A stretch of DNA of 64,000 nt, from contig JAHEWK010000036.1 of NCBI GenBank assembly GCA_020740775.1, positions 1 through 64,000 of the forward strand, read 5' to 3'. The translations under genes were made by a program, and so were the position numbers. Origin of the DNA: Ilyonectria destructans. Taxonomy: Eukaryota; Ascomycota; Sordariomycetes; Hypocreales; Nectriaceae. The notes below the pieces were generated by a model, which had not been told where the DNA came from, did no database searches, and saw nothing but the letters and a program-made list of their open reading frames with translations. Below are positions 44,446 through 55,340 of this stretch, piece by piece (the stretch's first letter is position 1; each line of letters opens with the position of its first letter).

Positions 44446-45652
44446 ATGATGGATCGATGGTTTCACTTTTGCCACTGGCTGTATTTCTAATTTGTGTTCT
44501 GCTGCTACTGGCCGTATTCGATGAATAATAAATGAAGAAGATAGATCTTGGGTCGGATGGATTCGATATAATTAACAGAACAGAGGAAGTGTATGAGATT
44601 CGCGATGTGGCATGCGCTTGCAGCGAAATGGCGGGGATTTGGGGTGAACGAAAATGACCTGGTTTCCCACACACTTCACTCAAAATTCGTTCTTGAGTTT
44701 TGTAAATAAAACGAGCGATAAAAGATTATGAAGGGTCTAGGGATTAGATTGGAAGGAACATATTTGAGGTCTTTATCCAATGTGTCAAATTCCATTCTCA
44801 TCTCCACGATGAATTCGTCTTCATCAATACGCTTGAGAGATGCGACCGCCTTGCAATACCCTGAGACCTCGACGCAATTCCTTGGGTTGGGTGCATCTTC
44901 GGCTATGCTCCACCTGAGACGTTTTCATCTTCCGGGTGGGGTAGAGCGACCCATAGAGGCACTCCAGCGCACGACATCGGGCCCTGCAAAATGCGGGCGG
45001 AGTAAACTGCGTAGAAGAGTGTTGTCGCTTTCGACACTCCTCCTCGCTCTCCTTTAGTCGTCATGATTCCAGACTCCTCAACCCGAAGCACGAGATCCTG
45101 ACCCTCCGCCAACACCGCCAGGAGGACCCCGCGTTCCTCCTCCCCAACCCAAACCGCCGCCTTCTCCTCCGCACACGATCCGTGATTGCGAGATCTGCGT
45201 GATTGGGGGCGAAGAGAGGAGTGGAGGGGAATGTGATGTGATGTGATGAGTGACGGGACCGCACCCAGCCAGGTCAGGCCCACGCTGCACCCACGGGGTG
45301 TGTACTCCAGTGGAGATGATTGGCGCTTGAACGGCGCCGCGGCGGGTTTGGACCGTTGGATAGCCTGAATTATCGGGCGTGTTACATGTAACTGGCCTGG
45401 GGAGGATGGCGGTTGAAGCGGGTTTCCCGGGGCAAGGGCCAAGGGGAGTTGTTTCCGGAAGATTTGTCGACGGAGTTACGAGTGAGGAGAGTGGTGTTTG
45501 AGTCTGGTAGTGCGAGCAGCTCGTGATAAGCTCGTGATTCGGCGAGGCAGCTGTCTAGCGGCGATGATGACAGGACTGACGGGCAAGATGGATGCAGGGG
45601 AGACGGCAAGGCACATGGTTGAGCTGGTACCCGTTGGCATTGTGGGGCAAGC
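44446..45652. other. No gene recognised
   Basis: About 1.2 kb up to the left end of element 2. A 179-residue minus-strand frame (45,442-44,903) and others overlap without a recognisable domain or conserved start; I do not call a gene. The segment just after 44,445 must hold the 3' end of the CBM21 transcript. Confidence 0.4.
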
Positions 45653-45682
45653 CTACGGTCGCACATTACCACATGGGTGACA
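45653..45682 (+). repeat. Left terminal inverted repeat of element 2
   Basis: 30 bp, identical to the reverse complement of 49,711-49,740. It begins CTACGGTCGCACATTACC and ends GGGTGACA; AACC follows after one mismatch. Confidence 0.9.
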
Positions 45683-45706
45683 TAACCCTTTTGGGAAGCC
45701 TCAACC

Positions 45707-45892
45707 ATGTGGAAATACTTAGTAATTTTGTGCCCCCCTTGCAAGACTACACGCACTATCCGGAAGGTATCTCTTCATTTAGATGGCATCCCCACCAGGG
45801 AATATGTCGTGATAATTCCTGGTGACGCGTCACAATTCTTCCACTCACACATCCATACCAGCGTCAATACCCAGCGCATCGCCACCCCATAG
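45707..45892 (+). CDS. Small frame inside element 2
   Basis: A 61-residue frame, MWKYLVILCPPC then SLHLDGIPTREYVVIIPGD. It sits between the left TIR and the CPYCG gene, about where element 1 would have promoter sequence. It has a CPPC pair and some basic residues but matches nothing I recognise, and it is not a DUF3716 protein. It may be chance. Confidence 0.25.
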   Translation: MWKYLVILCPPCKTTRTIRKVSLHLDGIPTREYVVIIPGDASQFFHSHIHTSVNTQRIATP

Positions 45893-45978
45893 CTGTTATG
45901 GGCTATCCCCATCCATTCCCTAAGTAAGCTCGGGTCTATCCATCATGAGATTGTGCGACTGACCTTGTCTTGTACGTA

Positions 45979-47230
45979 GATATGCCCGATCATGTCCTAT
46001 CGCAGACATGTCCCGATGTTCCGAAGACCGTGGCCCCTAAATCGTACCAACGGAGCCACGATTTCATCCGCGATAGCTACCCAGGGTCGAATCTGTGTCC
46101 ATATTGCGGGAGACGTTGGCCCACGAGTATCTCCATCCTCGACAGCTCGCCAGTCCCGTTTCGAGACGTTGAGACAGCTTCCACCTCCTCCGCTATACAG
46201 TCTATCGACCTAACAGCCTCTGATCGTTCCACGCCCTCACAGACGATCTTCACCGGCTCTGGAGACGGCCCTGGCCGTATCCTCGCAGCATCGCGGCCTC
46301 CGCCGTGTATCGAGATGCCAAACTTACCCAGAGTCGGATCGCGAGGGGCATGAGGGCGAGCTCGTCGAAACTCAGTGAGGCTGTGGCTAAACAGAGCCAA
46401 AACAAGAGCAGACGAAAGATCTCGATGCGCCTCACCGTCTTCCTTGCGAGGCCTGACCCATGGGAAACACTAGACGAAGACGAGGAGCCCCAGTGGTCTT
46501 TGGCTAGAGAGCTGCTGAAGGTCGCTTTGCGCCCCTTCGTCGACGAGGAACCATCTTTACCTGTCCACTTCTGGTTCGACAGCATCTTCTTCCCTCAGTT
46601 CAAGGACAAGCCTGCCCTCTCTTCTGTTCTTCAATTCGACAAGAGACTCGTTCAGAACGCCCATATTAAAGAGGGTATCACGGAGCTGAGCGACCTCGAC
46701 TGGGAGAGACAGACAGTTGCAGAGCTTTTCAGCGAGGACTGCCCTTTTCGTTTCAGTAAAACAGAGGGCAGATATCTCCTTTTCCTTGTTTTCTATGAGC
46801 CATTGCCTCCTCGACCACAAGTCCCGGCCCCTCGTCATATCAAGACACCGAGGTCAGCCGTAAAGCCGTTCAAAAAGGAGAAGGGAATCAAGAAGAGTTA
46901 GTCAAGGCCGAGGTGAAGGTACAGCCAGCCTTGTTAATCGGGAGCGAGTTCAACTCGCCCTCCTTGAGCCTCTCTCTGAGCCCAGCTCTACCTCCTTTGA
47001 GAGCTAGCGCAGAAGACCAGATCGAGGTTATTACTAGCGACGTGGACGAGACCCACGCGGGTCAGAAACGAGCTCGAGACTCTATAAGCTCAGCACTCTC
47101 GGTAGAGGCAGAGGATAAGGAGCTCTCGGCTGGCCCTGCCTTCACTGCCCATGGTCCCGCTGCTGGAACCCGAGGAGTTGATACGAGGAGGCCAAGTAGT
47201 CGGCATCCTCGTAAACAGACGAGGAAATAG
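45979..47230 (+). pseudogene. CPYCG-finger protein of element 2, frame-broken
   Basis: The first frame, ATG 45,979, gives CPD then after about 34 residues NLCPYCGRRW, matching the finger of the element 1 protein. It ends at 46,353. From about 46,221 the sister frame carries the folded domain (RRKISMRLTVFL, LPVHFWFDSIFF, ELSDLDWERQTVAELF) to 46,901. Near an A5 run at 46,873 a further frame leads on (EELVKAEVKVQPALL ... ) to a Lys/Arg-rich end at 47,230, three bases from the integrase stop. Either two indels broke the gene or short introns bridge the frames. The domain order equals that of the element 1 protein, so the join is likely genuine. Confidence 0.65.
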
Positions 47231-47233
47231 TAG

Positions 47234-49078
47234 TTACTCTAGCTCAAGGTGACCCAGGTCCCCCATCAGCTCGTCCACACTATTGATAATATCGCCAGGT
47301 AGCTCAGTTCCAGAGAGGCCATTGTTAATAGGCTCAAGGTAGTTCTGCTCGAGGAGCTGAAGCTAAAGCATTGTCAGCTAGCTTTTGAGTGCGATGGAGT
47401 ACTTTTTTACGTACGAATCTCTCTTGCCCTCCAACTGGACTCTCTGGGATGCTCAGCACCGGACTTGCCCCGCAGTCGAGATGAACCTGAATCTTGTCTC
47501 TAAGCCGTAAGTAGATTGCGAGGTGTGGTCGCTTATGATCAAGCTCCCCATCTAGCTGACCATCGAACTGAAGATCCCGGAGCTGTTGATCACACCAGTC
47601 CGTTGTTATTGGGTCAAGAAGATCGTCTATATCGATAGAATCGACAGCAGCCATCATCTGGGTAAGCCCATCTCGAGCCGCAGGCCCTAGATGGACTGCC
47701 CAGTTCTCCACTTCGCTTGTATTATACAGATCCATCGGGATCCCGGCGACGAGATGCTCCCTATTCTTCTGTGGTCGGATGCGATGGCCGTTCCACATCT
47801 CCGTGAAGTCCGCAATCTCTTGACGGATCATGGGTCCATAGAGAGCATACACCGCGATCTGGTGAGCAAGACGGTTTGGTTGGAAGAGGCCGCTATCAAT
47901 CAGCTCGTGTGAGAACGCGATCCAGCGCTGACTGACACCTTTGAGTAGCTTTTCCCACCAAGACTCGATCCGTTGGTTCGATGTGCTTGGGCCCCAGATA
48001 TGACAAGAGCTCAGTCTCGCTCCCTGCCTGTGGACTCGTTGGTTGTTATCCTCGGTGGTATACTGAAACTCTGTCTGATCAAGGTCGGCGAGAATCGCCT
48101 GGGCTCCGGCCCAAAGAGGAGTCTCGATACCATGATCCGAGCGGGTGAAAAGGGGGCGGACCCCTGAGTACGACACGGTCCGTAGAAACTGTTTGAGTGA
48201 ACTCAGCGCAGTCATGTTCCCCCTGCCGACATATATCCAGATGATGGCTCTCGAGTACGTGTCGATACAGGCGTAGATAGAGAAGCCGAAGTTCTTGACC
48301 TTCTCGTACCCATCGAGAGACCACATGAAGTTAGGCCCAGGAACCTGGAAGTGTTGAAATGAGCATGTTATGTTTTTTGAAGAAGAAGAAAACTAGCGCT
48401 AACCAGCGGAAGCTATTGACAAGAAGACATCCACATCCCAGCCACCAATGGATCGGAATAGCCATTAATCCGTTAAACGACGGATCTCAATAGGAAGTTC
48501 TTCCGGTGCTTCCAATCAGCAAGGCGTCTTTGTTCGACCCGCTTCTTCCACTCTGGGTTCGTTTGATACTCGCGATATAAGGTATTCTGGCCGACAAGGA
48601 CGCCGGCACGGATGCGGACGTAGTGGTATAGATACCCCCTGCCAAATCCTCTGATGCTTGAAGACTGACGGTCGTCTTGGAAGAGGAACTCTCTTGCTTT
48701 TTGAATAGCCTCCTGTCGTTCAGCCAGATCTCGGAAGCGCCGCTTCATGCCATGCTTCAGACGATACTCCTGTACAGTCCGCTCGGAGATCTCGATGCCG
48801 CGTCGCTTGAGATCACGGACGATGGAAGTGTCGCTATATCCGTATCGGTAGAAGTAGCCTTTGATCAGCTCGACGAAGGTGTTGGTATCAATCTTTGAGT
48901 GAAGGGGGGAGTACTCCTGGGCACCCCATTCCGCTAACCTCCTTTTCAGGGTTCTGACGTCGAGTACATGCCCATCGTCGCGGAGATGGGCACATATAGT
49001 GTCAATGGATAGTCCTTCTCGCCGCTGCTCGAGGATCCAGTCCTTGACGCGCTCCAAGTCCTTACGGGGCCTCGGCAT
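47234..49078 (-). CDS. DDE integrase/transposase, element 2
   Basis: Three exons on the minus strand: 49,078 to about 48,480, 48,344-47,415 and 47,362-47,234. The last intron is 52 bp with clear GT...AG ends and restores frame; the first is less certain (its donor would be GTCGTT). About 550 residues. The MPRPRKDLERV start and helix-turn-helix units parallel element 1. The core reads GPNFMWSLDGYEKVKNFG, IYACIDTYSRAI, TRSDHGIETP and NQRIESWWEK, with catalytic D, D and E spaced 58 and 56 residues. The C-terminal third holds PMIRQEIADFTEMWNGHR. All catalytic residues are present. It would act on the 30-bp TIRs, by inference. Confidence 0.85.
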
Positions 49079-49241
49079 TGTGCGAGACGCAGACCAGGGG
49101 TTCGAGATCGTGGTAGAGGTCGGAGTTCATACCTCCTTCCAAGGCTTCCAGCTGCAATATCCCGCCCCCTCTGAACCGGCATTATCGGAGCTTCGGCGCC
49201 GATGGAATGGCATCAACACCGATGGAATGGCATCAGCCAGC

Positions 49242-49561
49242 GCTCCTAATAGTGCAGACCGTTTGGACTATTAGTCCAGACTGCAATCCAAGATCAATAA
49301 TTAATCCACGACGGGCGTCCGTGGATTGACGACTAGGATGATGCGTCCCTTGAAACGAGCCTTGTTGATGTGGATCGCACCAGTAAATTGATCATAAATA
49401 TCCAAAACAACATGGTTGGCACAGCAACAATCACGGGTACCCTGGTTTTGTAACACCATGCCAACAACCTAGCGTACTTAGCGTCCACGCCGGGCGTCCG
49501 TATTCCCTGCCCTGATCTGCAGTCTGGACTAATAGTCTAAACGGTCTGCACTATTAGGAGC
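49242..49561 (+). mobile_element. 320-bp MITE, copy 1 (nested in element 2)
   Basis: Terminal inverted repeats of about 45 bp starting GCTCCTAATAGTGCAGACC, with few mismatches. Noncoding. Copy 2 is at 54,790-55,109 in the opposite orientation, same length and nearly identical by eye, so both moved recently. No exact target duplication is evident; nearby GGCATCAGC repeats confuse the flank here. Confidence 0.9.
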
Positions 49562-49710
49562 CCTGGCATCAGCGCCGCTTGGTATGGCATCAGCTCTGCT
49601 ACATTGAAAACAGTGCGCTATCATATCAATACTGTAGCCCCATATAAAAACGCCGAAAGCCTATGTGCGAAATAGATCCAGTCATTTTCGTACATGGTTT
49701 TGTCACCCAT

Positions 49711-49740
49711 GTGGTAATGTGCGACCGTAGACAGGAAAGC
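49711..49740 (-). repeat. Right terminal inverted repeat of element 2
   Basis: 30 bp, the reverse complement of 45,653-45,682. Ends ...GCGACCGTAG at 49,740. Confidence 0.9.
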
Positions 49741-49800
49741 CACATGGAACATCTAGGTCTGGGGTTCTGTCCCCACTTTAATTAATCATTGAAACTTACG

Positions 49801-49947
49801 GTTTCCTGGAACCCGCTTTCTGTCTCCAGGCCGACTTTGATTCGGATAATTAATCCTGGCCTAGGACTCAGATTCATTGAATCGGTAATTAATCGCCCCG
49901 GTTAATTACATCACTGCCTTGGAGACAGAAAGCGGGTTCCAGGAAAC
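49801..49947. mobile_element. MITE, 147 bp
   Basis: Perfect 28-bp terminal inverted repeats starting GTTTCCTGGAACCCGC; one mismatch further out extends them to about 31. The centre is A/T-rich with repeated ATTAAT words. Noncoding. Confidence 0.85.
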
Positions 49948-50068
49948 TGTGTTCATATCTGGCACCTCTCTGCTGTAATACCGGTATGTAATACTGGAAT
50001 GGTATTTATCAGACCACAGGAAACATCATTTCCCCCAGTCACTCCCAGTTCAGCATGCCGTAGCATGC

Positions 50069-50150
50069 CCAAATACCCATCCCCCGAATGCCATCCCCCA
50101 AATGACCATCCCATAGATGCCCATCCTCCAAATACCCATCCTCAAATTTG
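50069..50150 (+). repeat. Degenerate minisatellite
   Basis: About five imperfect copies of a 14-18 bp unit, of the form AAAT-CCCATCC(C)CC, in a row. It lies just before the hAT relic. Confidence 0.7.
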
Positions 50151-50161
50151 CACATCCGCGA

Positions 50162-50540
50162 AATGACCGAGACGCCAAGATGGGCCTATCTAGGTATCTC
50201 GACCGTTGGTACCACGACTCTCGACCACAAGGGGCGGACGATCAACAAGGAGCAATCGCCAAGGCTACAACAGCGTCACTAACAACACCAAAGGCCCACG
50301 AAGATAGCGAGTTCAAGCAGTGGGTGAAGAGTATGACGGTCAGAGCGACAGTTACAGGCAGCGAGCTCGAGCGTTATTTGCGGTTGAGCCACAGGAGAAT
50401 GATGATCCTGTCGACTGGTGGATAGCTCACCAGGGCTCTTTCCCCGTGCTCAGCCGGCTAGTTCTTGATATTTTTGCTAGACCAGCGATGGCAACTGACT
50501 GTGAGAGGTGTTTCAGCCTTGCAAGGTTGTCTTTAACATA
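50162..50540 (+). pseudogene. hAT transposase C-terminal relic
   Basis: Two overlapping frames give a decayed hAT tail. The first reads YLDRWY then a linker; the second reads DPVDWWIAHQGSFPVLSRL and DIFARPAMATDCERCFSLA, the C-terminal dimerisation domain. At least one frameshift separates them and no catalytic part remains. Confidence 0.75.
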
Positions 50541-50803
50541 GCAGAGGCTATCAATGAGCGCGGCGGAGGTAGCTCGTAGGACTAGACAAGTGCTAGCCCG
50601 TCAATCTTCAGATGAGTGAGAATCAGCCATATTTTTGTTCTCTCCCGTACTATAATAGAGAAGAAAAATACTCAACAAAATGCACTATTACCTAAGGCTT
50701 TCGCCAGTCAACATCGTTGCCCATGCCGCGTATACAGCCCCTGGTGTACCAGGAGCTGCACCCATGTCTTCACTACCACATCATCAATCTGATGTTGGAA
50801 AAG

Positions 50804-52396
50804 TCATCTCACGGGGCCGCCGCAACCTGAGCAGTGAACCTCTGCCAAGAATGTAGACCAAGCTCCTTCCTTCCCCGAGTTTTTAATCTCTACCACGACC
50901 GTTCCCTTATCCAACTTCAGCGTCGCCTCGAACGGACTCGGTAGCGTCCTGTAAGGATTAGGTTCCCGCGCTACCGTTTCGGTCTGCTTGTCCTCACGCC
51001 CGGGCTCTAGTAACTGTGCCAATGATCGGGATACGGTGGCTTCTAAGATATCCATACCCTTTGGCATCATGGCAAGTGCCTCCTGGCCATCCGTCTCCGC
51101 ATCGGAGCAAGTGAGATCGCCCTTGCAATTACTTCCGTCGACTCGCGTCCATTTCCCAGGGAGGGTGCCCTCACTGTCCTGTAGTGTATTTTGAAGCCGT
51201 TCAAGAGTGTCCCGTATGAGGCACCATTCATGAAACCACATGCCGCATATTGAGCAGCCGATTGTGCGTCGATGTGGGTTAGCAGGGAGCTCGCATCTAC
51301 AAATTGGCTGGGCAGACTATGTGGATTAGTGGTAAGCTGATATAGTTTGCTTAGAGAGACACACCGTGAGTCGTTTCTGATGACAGTCAAATCTCTGTCG
51401 CCAAAAGAAATCAGAATTGAACTCGTCATCTGAGGATTCCATCCATTGCTTCACGGATGCAGGCCCCTCGACGCACAGTACATCAATGACATCCACTAGA
51501 TTGTGTTACTAACTCATGTTGGAGCATTTATTTTGCATCACTCACTGTGGTTGGATGCTATAAGCTCATTGCGACCGTGGTATGGCTGGCGTCCTCGGAT
51601 GGATTTCTTGCCGTTGAACGTACCTGGCGGCAGTTCATCTGGCCAGTACATCCAGTAAACCCGAGCAAACACCTTATTCTCATCAGCTGCTCTAATTTCT
51701 AGGATGTAGGCGATCCAGAAGTGACTCGATTCGCCGGTCGTCTGTTCCGAGTCTCGTGCATTATTCGCTTTCTTGAGAGTTGTTTCGTTGGCCACTAGAA
51801 CGAAGTCTCCGCGCTCGAATTTCCTGTCCTTAACTACAACAACTTGTTAGTGCCTTGATAAAGGGAGTGGTCTGCGTGGTCGTACGGATAAAGCTATTGT
51901 ATCGGCTCATTTTGTCCCATTGTTGGCGGGGTTCAACCGTGTAGTAGTCGATCAACTCGTCTTGCGCTAGAGTTCCCGAAAGTGAAAAAGGGCTTTGCTG
52001 AGCCTTCGCCTTCAGTGTCCCAGCAGGAGAGCGCTTGCGCTTGCGCTGGCGGTGACCATTTTTCTCTTGGGATGGCGATCCCACCAAGCCATTGGCGACG
52101 TGCCACTTTCCCTGGATACCGGCCGCCATGACGCCAGCTGGAGTTGGACAATGATCCAAACACGCAAGAAAGTTGGGGGCAAAGTCTGCTTGAGAAGGTG
52201 GTCCGTGCCCGATATGACGTCCAATCAGCAGAAAGGACCCCTCAGGCAAGCTGAACTCCAGTGCCAGTATTGAAAGGGCCCAGGGACGTTCTAGAATTGT
52301 GAAGCACGGCTTGGAATTTTGTAATGGCGAGAATAGCATGGATTCCACGTCGCGACTCGCCACGCGACACACGGGCGCGCAATAGTCTGGCCCCAC
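50804..52396 (-). CDS. BAH-PHD chromatin protein
   Basis: The N-terminal part has a basic patch (RQRKRKRSPAG) then DELIDYYTVEPRQQWDKMSRY. A BAH domain follows: FVLVANETTLKKANN, FWIAYILEIRA, VYWMYWPDELP, and INGKKS-like RGRQPYHGRNELIASNH. A next exon reads MDVIDVLCVEGPASVKQW and FFWRQRFDCHQ. A splice at the KRLTV/CELPAN junction leads into a PHD-type finger (CELPANPHRRTIGCSIC-MWFHEWC). The start may be ATG 52,396 or, more likely, ATG 52,129 (MAAGIQGK); exon ends were placed by frame. This kind of protein reads chromatin marks in the nucleus. Confidence 0.75.
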
Positions 52397-53705
52397 CTAC
52401 TCAAGCATAAACGCAAGAAACGCGCCCCGTTTCCACTTCTAGACCAATCATATCCATTACACTCACTGTAGTAGAGTTGATTTTTCTGCCCCGCTTCGCA
52501 GGGGGTAGAGTTGGTTTAAACGACCGGGGTAGAGTTGATTTTTTTTGTCAGCCAATCATAGCTATGGCACGTATTATGTAAGGAACGCGACACAGAGAAA
52601 GGTTTCAAGTAAGGAACGGGGATTTACCTACACAGGGTATGATGGACCATGACAAAGTGAAACATATTCTGTATTATAGAGCCATTCATCTATTTCGAAA
52701 GATATCGGATTCTGATATGCAGGAAGTATGGCTTCGCTTGTGTACCTAATGACGAAAACCAGAAGCAGTAGAAGTAACTACAGCTTCTCTAGGTTATTCC
52801 ACTAGTATATTTAGGACTAGGGACGTACAGTGTGGTTATATTATTTATTTTTGGGTATTTTTTGTTATATATTTGGGAAATAGATCTGGGCAACTTAACG
52901 GCAACCTTAACAGCACAGCTTGTATATGACAGTATTTGAATCAGTATAATGCCATAGAACTGTTAGATTGGATCATGTACAGAGCATCTGATCGGGTGGT
53001 CACGTGGTGACCACCCAGGGTCCGGCCGAGGGCTCGCCTAGCCTTTGCCGGGCCCTGCCTGAATAGGAAGGCGGTCAGGAAGCCTACAACCCCTGACCAA
53101 CGCAGAGATAGCCGAGTCAAAGACACAGACAATACACGAGTGATTTCGGGCTAAGTCAACTGTTGAAAGGACCAGGTATATATACTACATTCACACTACC
53201 ATCAGAGTGGGTACCCATTACTTTTGCAGATTGTATCTCAACATCAACTAAGTGCCACGCTAGCTTTCCGACAAGAACACGATATTGGCAACTACCCAAG
53301 GTCCTCGAAGCCCAGTATATCAGCTTGAAAAGCAGGCCAGTACTCGACCTGCACCCACTCAACCAACTTCTGCAGCGATATAGTCAACTGGTAGAGACCG
53401 AGCATTGTGCCCGTACTCCCCAAGGGGAGAGGCTCAAACGTGCGTGCTTTTCCGATACCATTCCGGTCAGTAGCCACAAAGTGCCAGTCTGTGACGGTCA
53501 AGGTTCCCAACGTAGTAAACCGTAACCAGATGGGTTTATGTTGGCAGTTGTGGCGGGGCGTAACGTACTGAGCGTAGGGTGGCGAATCACGTCTGATAAT
53601 ATCAAGAAGTATTCTTGAGTAATCAAGTTGTATTGAAAGCTGAGGTAGCGAGAGTGTCTGTCTAAGGGATGTTGTGTGGTCTTTTATAGGCAGGGTCTGG
53701 GGAGC
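52397..53705. other. No gene recognised; short TAGAGTTG repeats
   Basis: About 1.3 kb. Near 52,470-52,545 three copies of GTAGAGTTG(A/G)TTT are spaced about 30 bp apart. At 53,510-53,156 (minus) a frame reading MGTLTVTDWHFVATDRNG could be a small broken gene (two frames needed, about 120 residues), not supported enough to call. Confidence 0.45.
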
Positions 53706-53826
53706 ATCTCACGATGCCCATCGTGAGATAGTGTTACATTCTCACTTGCCCGGAGTGAGATAGTGTTACATTCTCACTTGCCCGGAGTGAGAAAGTGGGT
53801 CCCGCTCACTCGCGGCGAGTGAGCGG
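53706..53826. repeat. Cluster of four CTCAC/GTGAG hairpins with a 32-bp tandem repeat
   Basis: In 121 bp there are four near-perfect hairpins sharing CTCAC...GTGAG arms: 53,706-53,729 (10-bp arms, loop GCCC), two at about 53,740 and 53,771, and 53,802-53,826 (12-bp arms). The middle two lie in an exact 32-bp tandem duplication (53,729-53,760 and 53,761-53,792). Function unknown. Confidence 0.85.
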
Positions 53827-54374
53827 AATACGTTGATCCGTGCCGTGTGGCGACATGCATTCGGTCGCGGCATGGGCTGTGACACAGTCGTGCTTGATCG
53901 CAATGATGCCCGGTCAGAAGGGGATCCTAGAAACTTGGGAGACAGGCTGACGCTCTCTGCCGTGGAAGAAGAATCCATAGGCTTGAATCCAGCTCCGCCG
54001 GCCTTTGCGATTCTTGTTGGCAATATACTCCTCTGGTATATACCTCTTGCAGCCGATCTGGACCGTTAGGAGGTCAGCAAGAGTCGTTCTCCCATATTCA
54101 GCCTTAATGGACGCAGCGTCAAGCTACTGTTTCAGCGATTTGCGCTGACTGCTAATCCCCAGGAGCGTTTCTAGCGACTGCTGTTATGCTGCCATAGCAG
54201 ATCATTGGCGGATCGCGGATCGTAGATGCTACTCACAAAGGGACTACTTGGGTTCTGAGTCAGGTGCGACGCGTCTCAACCACGCAGGCGAACAAATAAT
54301 AAATCCGCGCTACCCCTGCCGCGTTCCTGGATTATCATTGGTGCAATCAATTGGGAAAGGCGAGACTAATTTAT
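53827..54374. other. No gene recognised
   Basis: About 550 bp before the first solo LTR. A plus-strand frame at 53,833-54,069 has no domain. Confidence 0.4.
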
Positions 54375-54571
54375 TGTAACGGTCTCAAGGTAGTGTATTG
54401 CAACTAGCTAGGCCACTCTACAGAGTATACCAAACTTAAGGAAAGAAGAAGAAGAGAAAGAGAGTAGAGGAGGTCCATCCATAAATATACTCGTCATGGT
54501 GGCTTAAAGGTAAAAGTGGGCCACGAAAGGCCGAGGGTTCCCGAGGCCACCTACGGGCACAGCCCGTTACA
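54375..54571 (+). mobile_element. Solo LTR, copy 1
   Basis: 197 bp, beginning TGTAACGG and ending CCGTTACA, flanked on both sides by the 5-bp duplication TTTAT. This is the hallmark of an LTR left by retrotransposon recombination, or a TRIM-type short element. A second copy, with its own duplication, is at 61,820-62,017 in the opposite direction. No internal retrotransposon sequence is in the window. Confidence 0.9.
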
Positions 54572-54789
54572 TTTATTACCCTACACCTTTGGCTGACGAG
54601 CTCTGAATGGCCTCGGCACTCCTAGGCTGCCGCACAGGAAAACCCATAAATTACAGTATTTTAAGTAAATCAAGTTTGGGGCATCATAGACTTACTTGCT
54701 TGAAATATATTGGGCGGTTACTTGACTTGACTTACTTGATATACTTGACTTGATACTTGAATTGAGGTCAGCGCTGCATCGAGGGCAGG

Positions 54790-55109
54790 GCTCCTAATAG
54801 TGCAGACCGTTTAGACTATTAGTCCAGACTGCAGATCAGGGCAGGGAATACGGACGCCCGGCGTGGACGCTAAGTACGCTAGGTTGTTGGCATGGTGTTA
54901 CAAAACCAGGGTACCCGTGATTGTTGCTGTGCCAACCATGTTGTTTTGGATATTTATGATCAATTTACTGGTGCGATCCACATCAACAAGGCTCGTTTCA
55001 AGGGACGCATCATCCTAGTCGTCAATCCACGGACGCCCGTCGTGGATTAATTATTGATCTTGGATTGCAGTCTGGACTAATAGTCCAAACGGTCTGCACT
55101 ATTAGGAGC
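54790..55109 (-). mobile_element. 320-bp MITE, copy 2
   Basis: Inverse-orientation copy of 49,242-49,561, same length and nearly identical, with the same GCTCCTAATAGTGCAGACC ends. Noncoding. Confidence 0.9.
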
Positions 55110-55340
55110 GCTGATCGAGGGGTGAAGAAATTCCGGACCATGGGTTTGAACGGCAATCCCAACTCTGCAGAGAACACAGCAACATCTATCGGGCTCATAT
55201 CCTGTTGGGGAACAATCATGTATTGGAAGAACTACCAACCCGAGTCGTTGGAGGTCAGGCCCGGCCAGTAGACTTCAAGGCTTCTGCCCAGACCCCCGAT
55301 TAATTGCGCAACGACTTCTCTCTATTGTCCCGTTTCCCGG

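Larger units (their letters stand above)
45653..49740. mobile_element. Integrase element 2, bounded by 30-bp TIRs
   Basis: 4,088 bp between perfect 30-bp terminal inverted repeats (outer 18 bases CTACGGTCGCACATTACC), with similarity continuing 4 bases after one mismatch. Contents: a small frame of unknown value (45,707-45,892), a CPYCG-finger protein gene (+, with frame breaks) and an integrase gene (-) that meet tail to tail, then a nested 320-bp MITE at 49,242-49,561. It is the diverged sister of element 1 but lacks a DUF3716-type gene. Without the MITE it would be about 3.77 kb. The bases flanking the TIRs do not match, so no target duplication is seen. Confidence 0.85.

Noticed and set aside
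44903..45442. 179-residue minus-strand gene
   Set aside because: No domain, no codon evidence, and overlapping frames in several directions; I cannot support it as a gene.
45653..49740. Starship-type giant element with a tyrosine recombinase captain
   Set aside because: No DUF3435-like tyrosine recombinase is visible anywhere in the window; the enzyme here is a DDE integrase.
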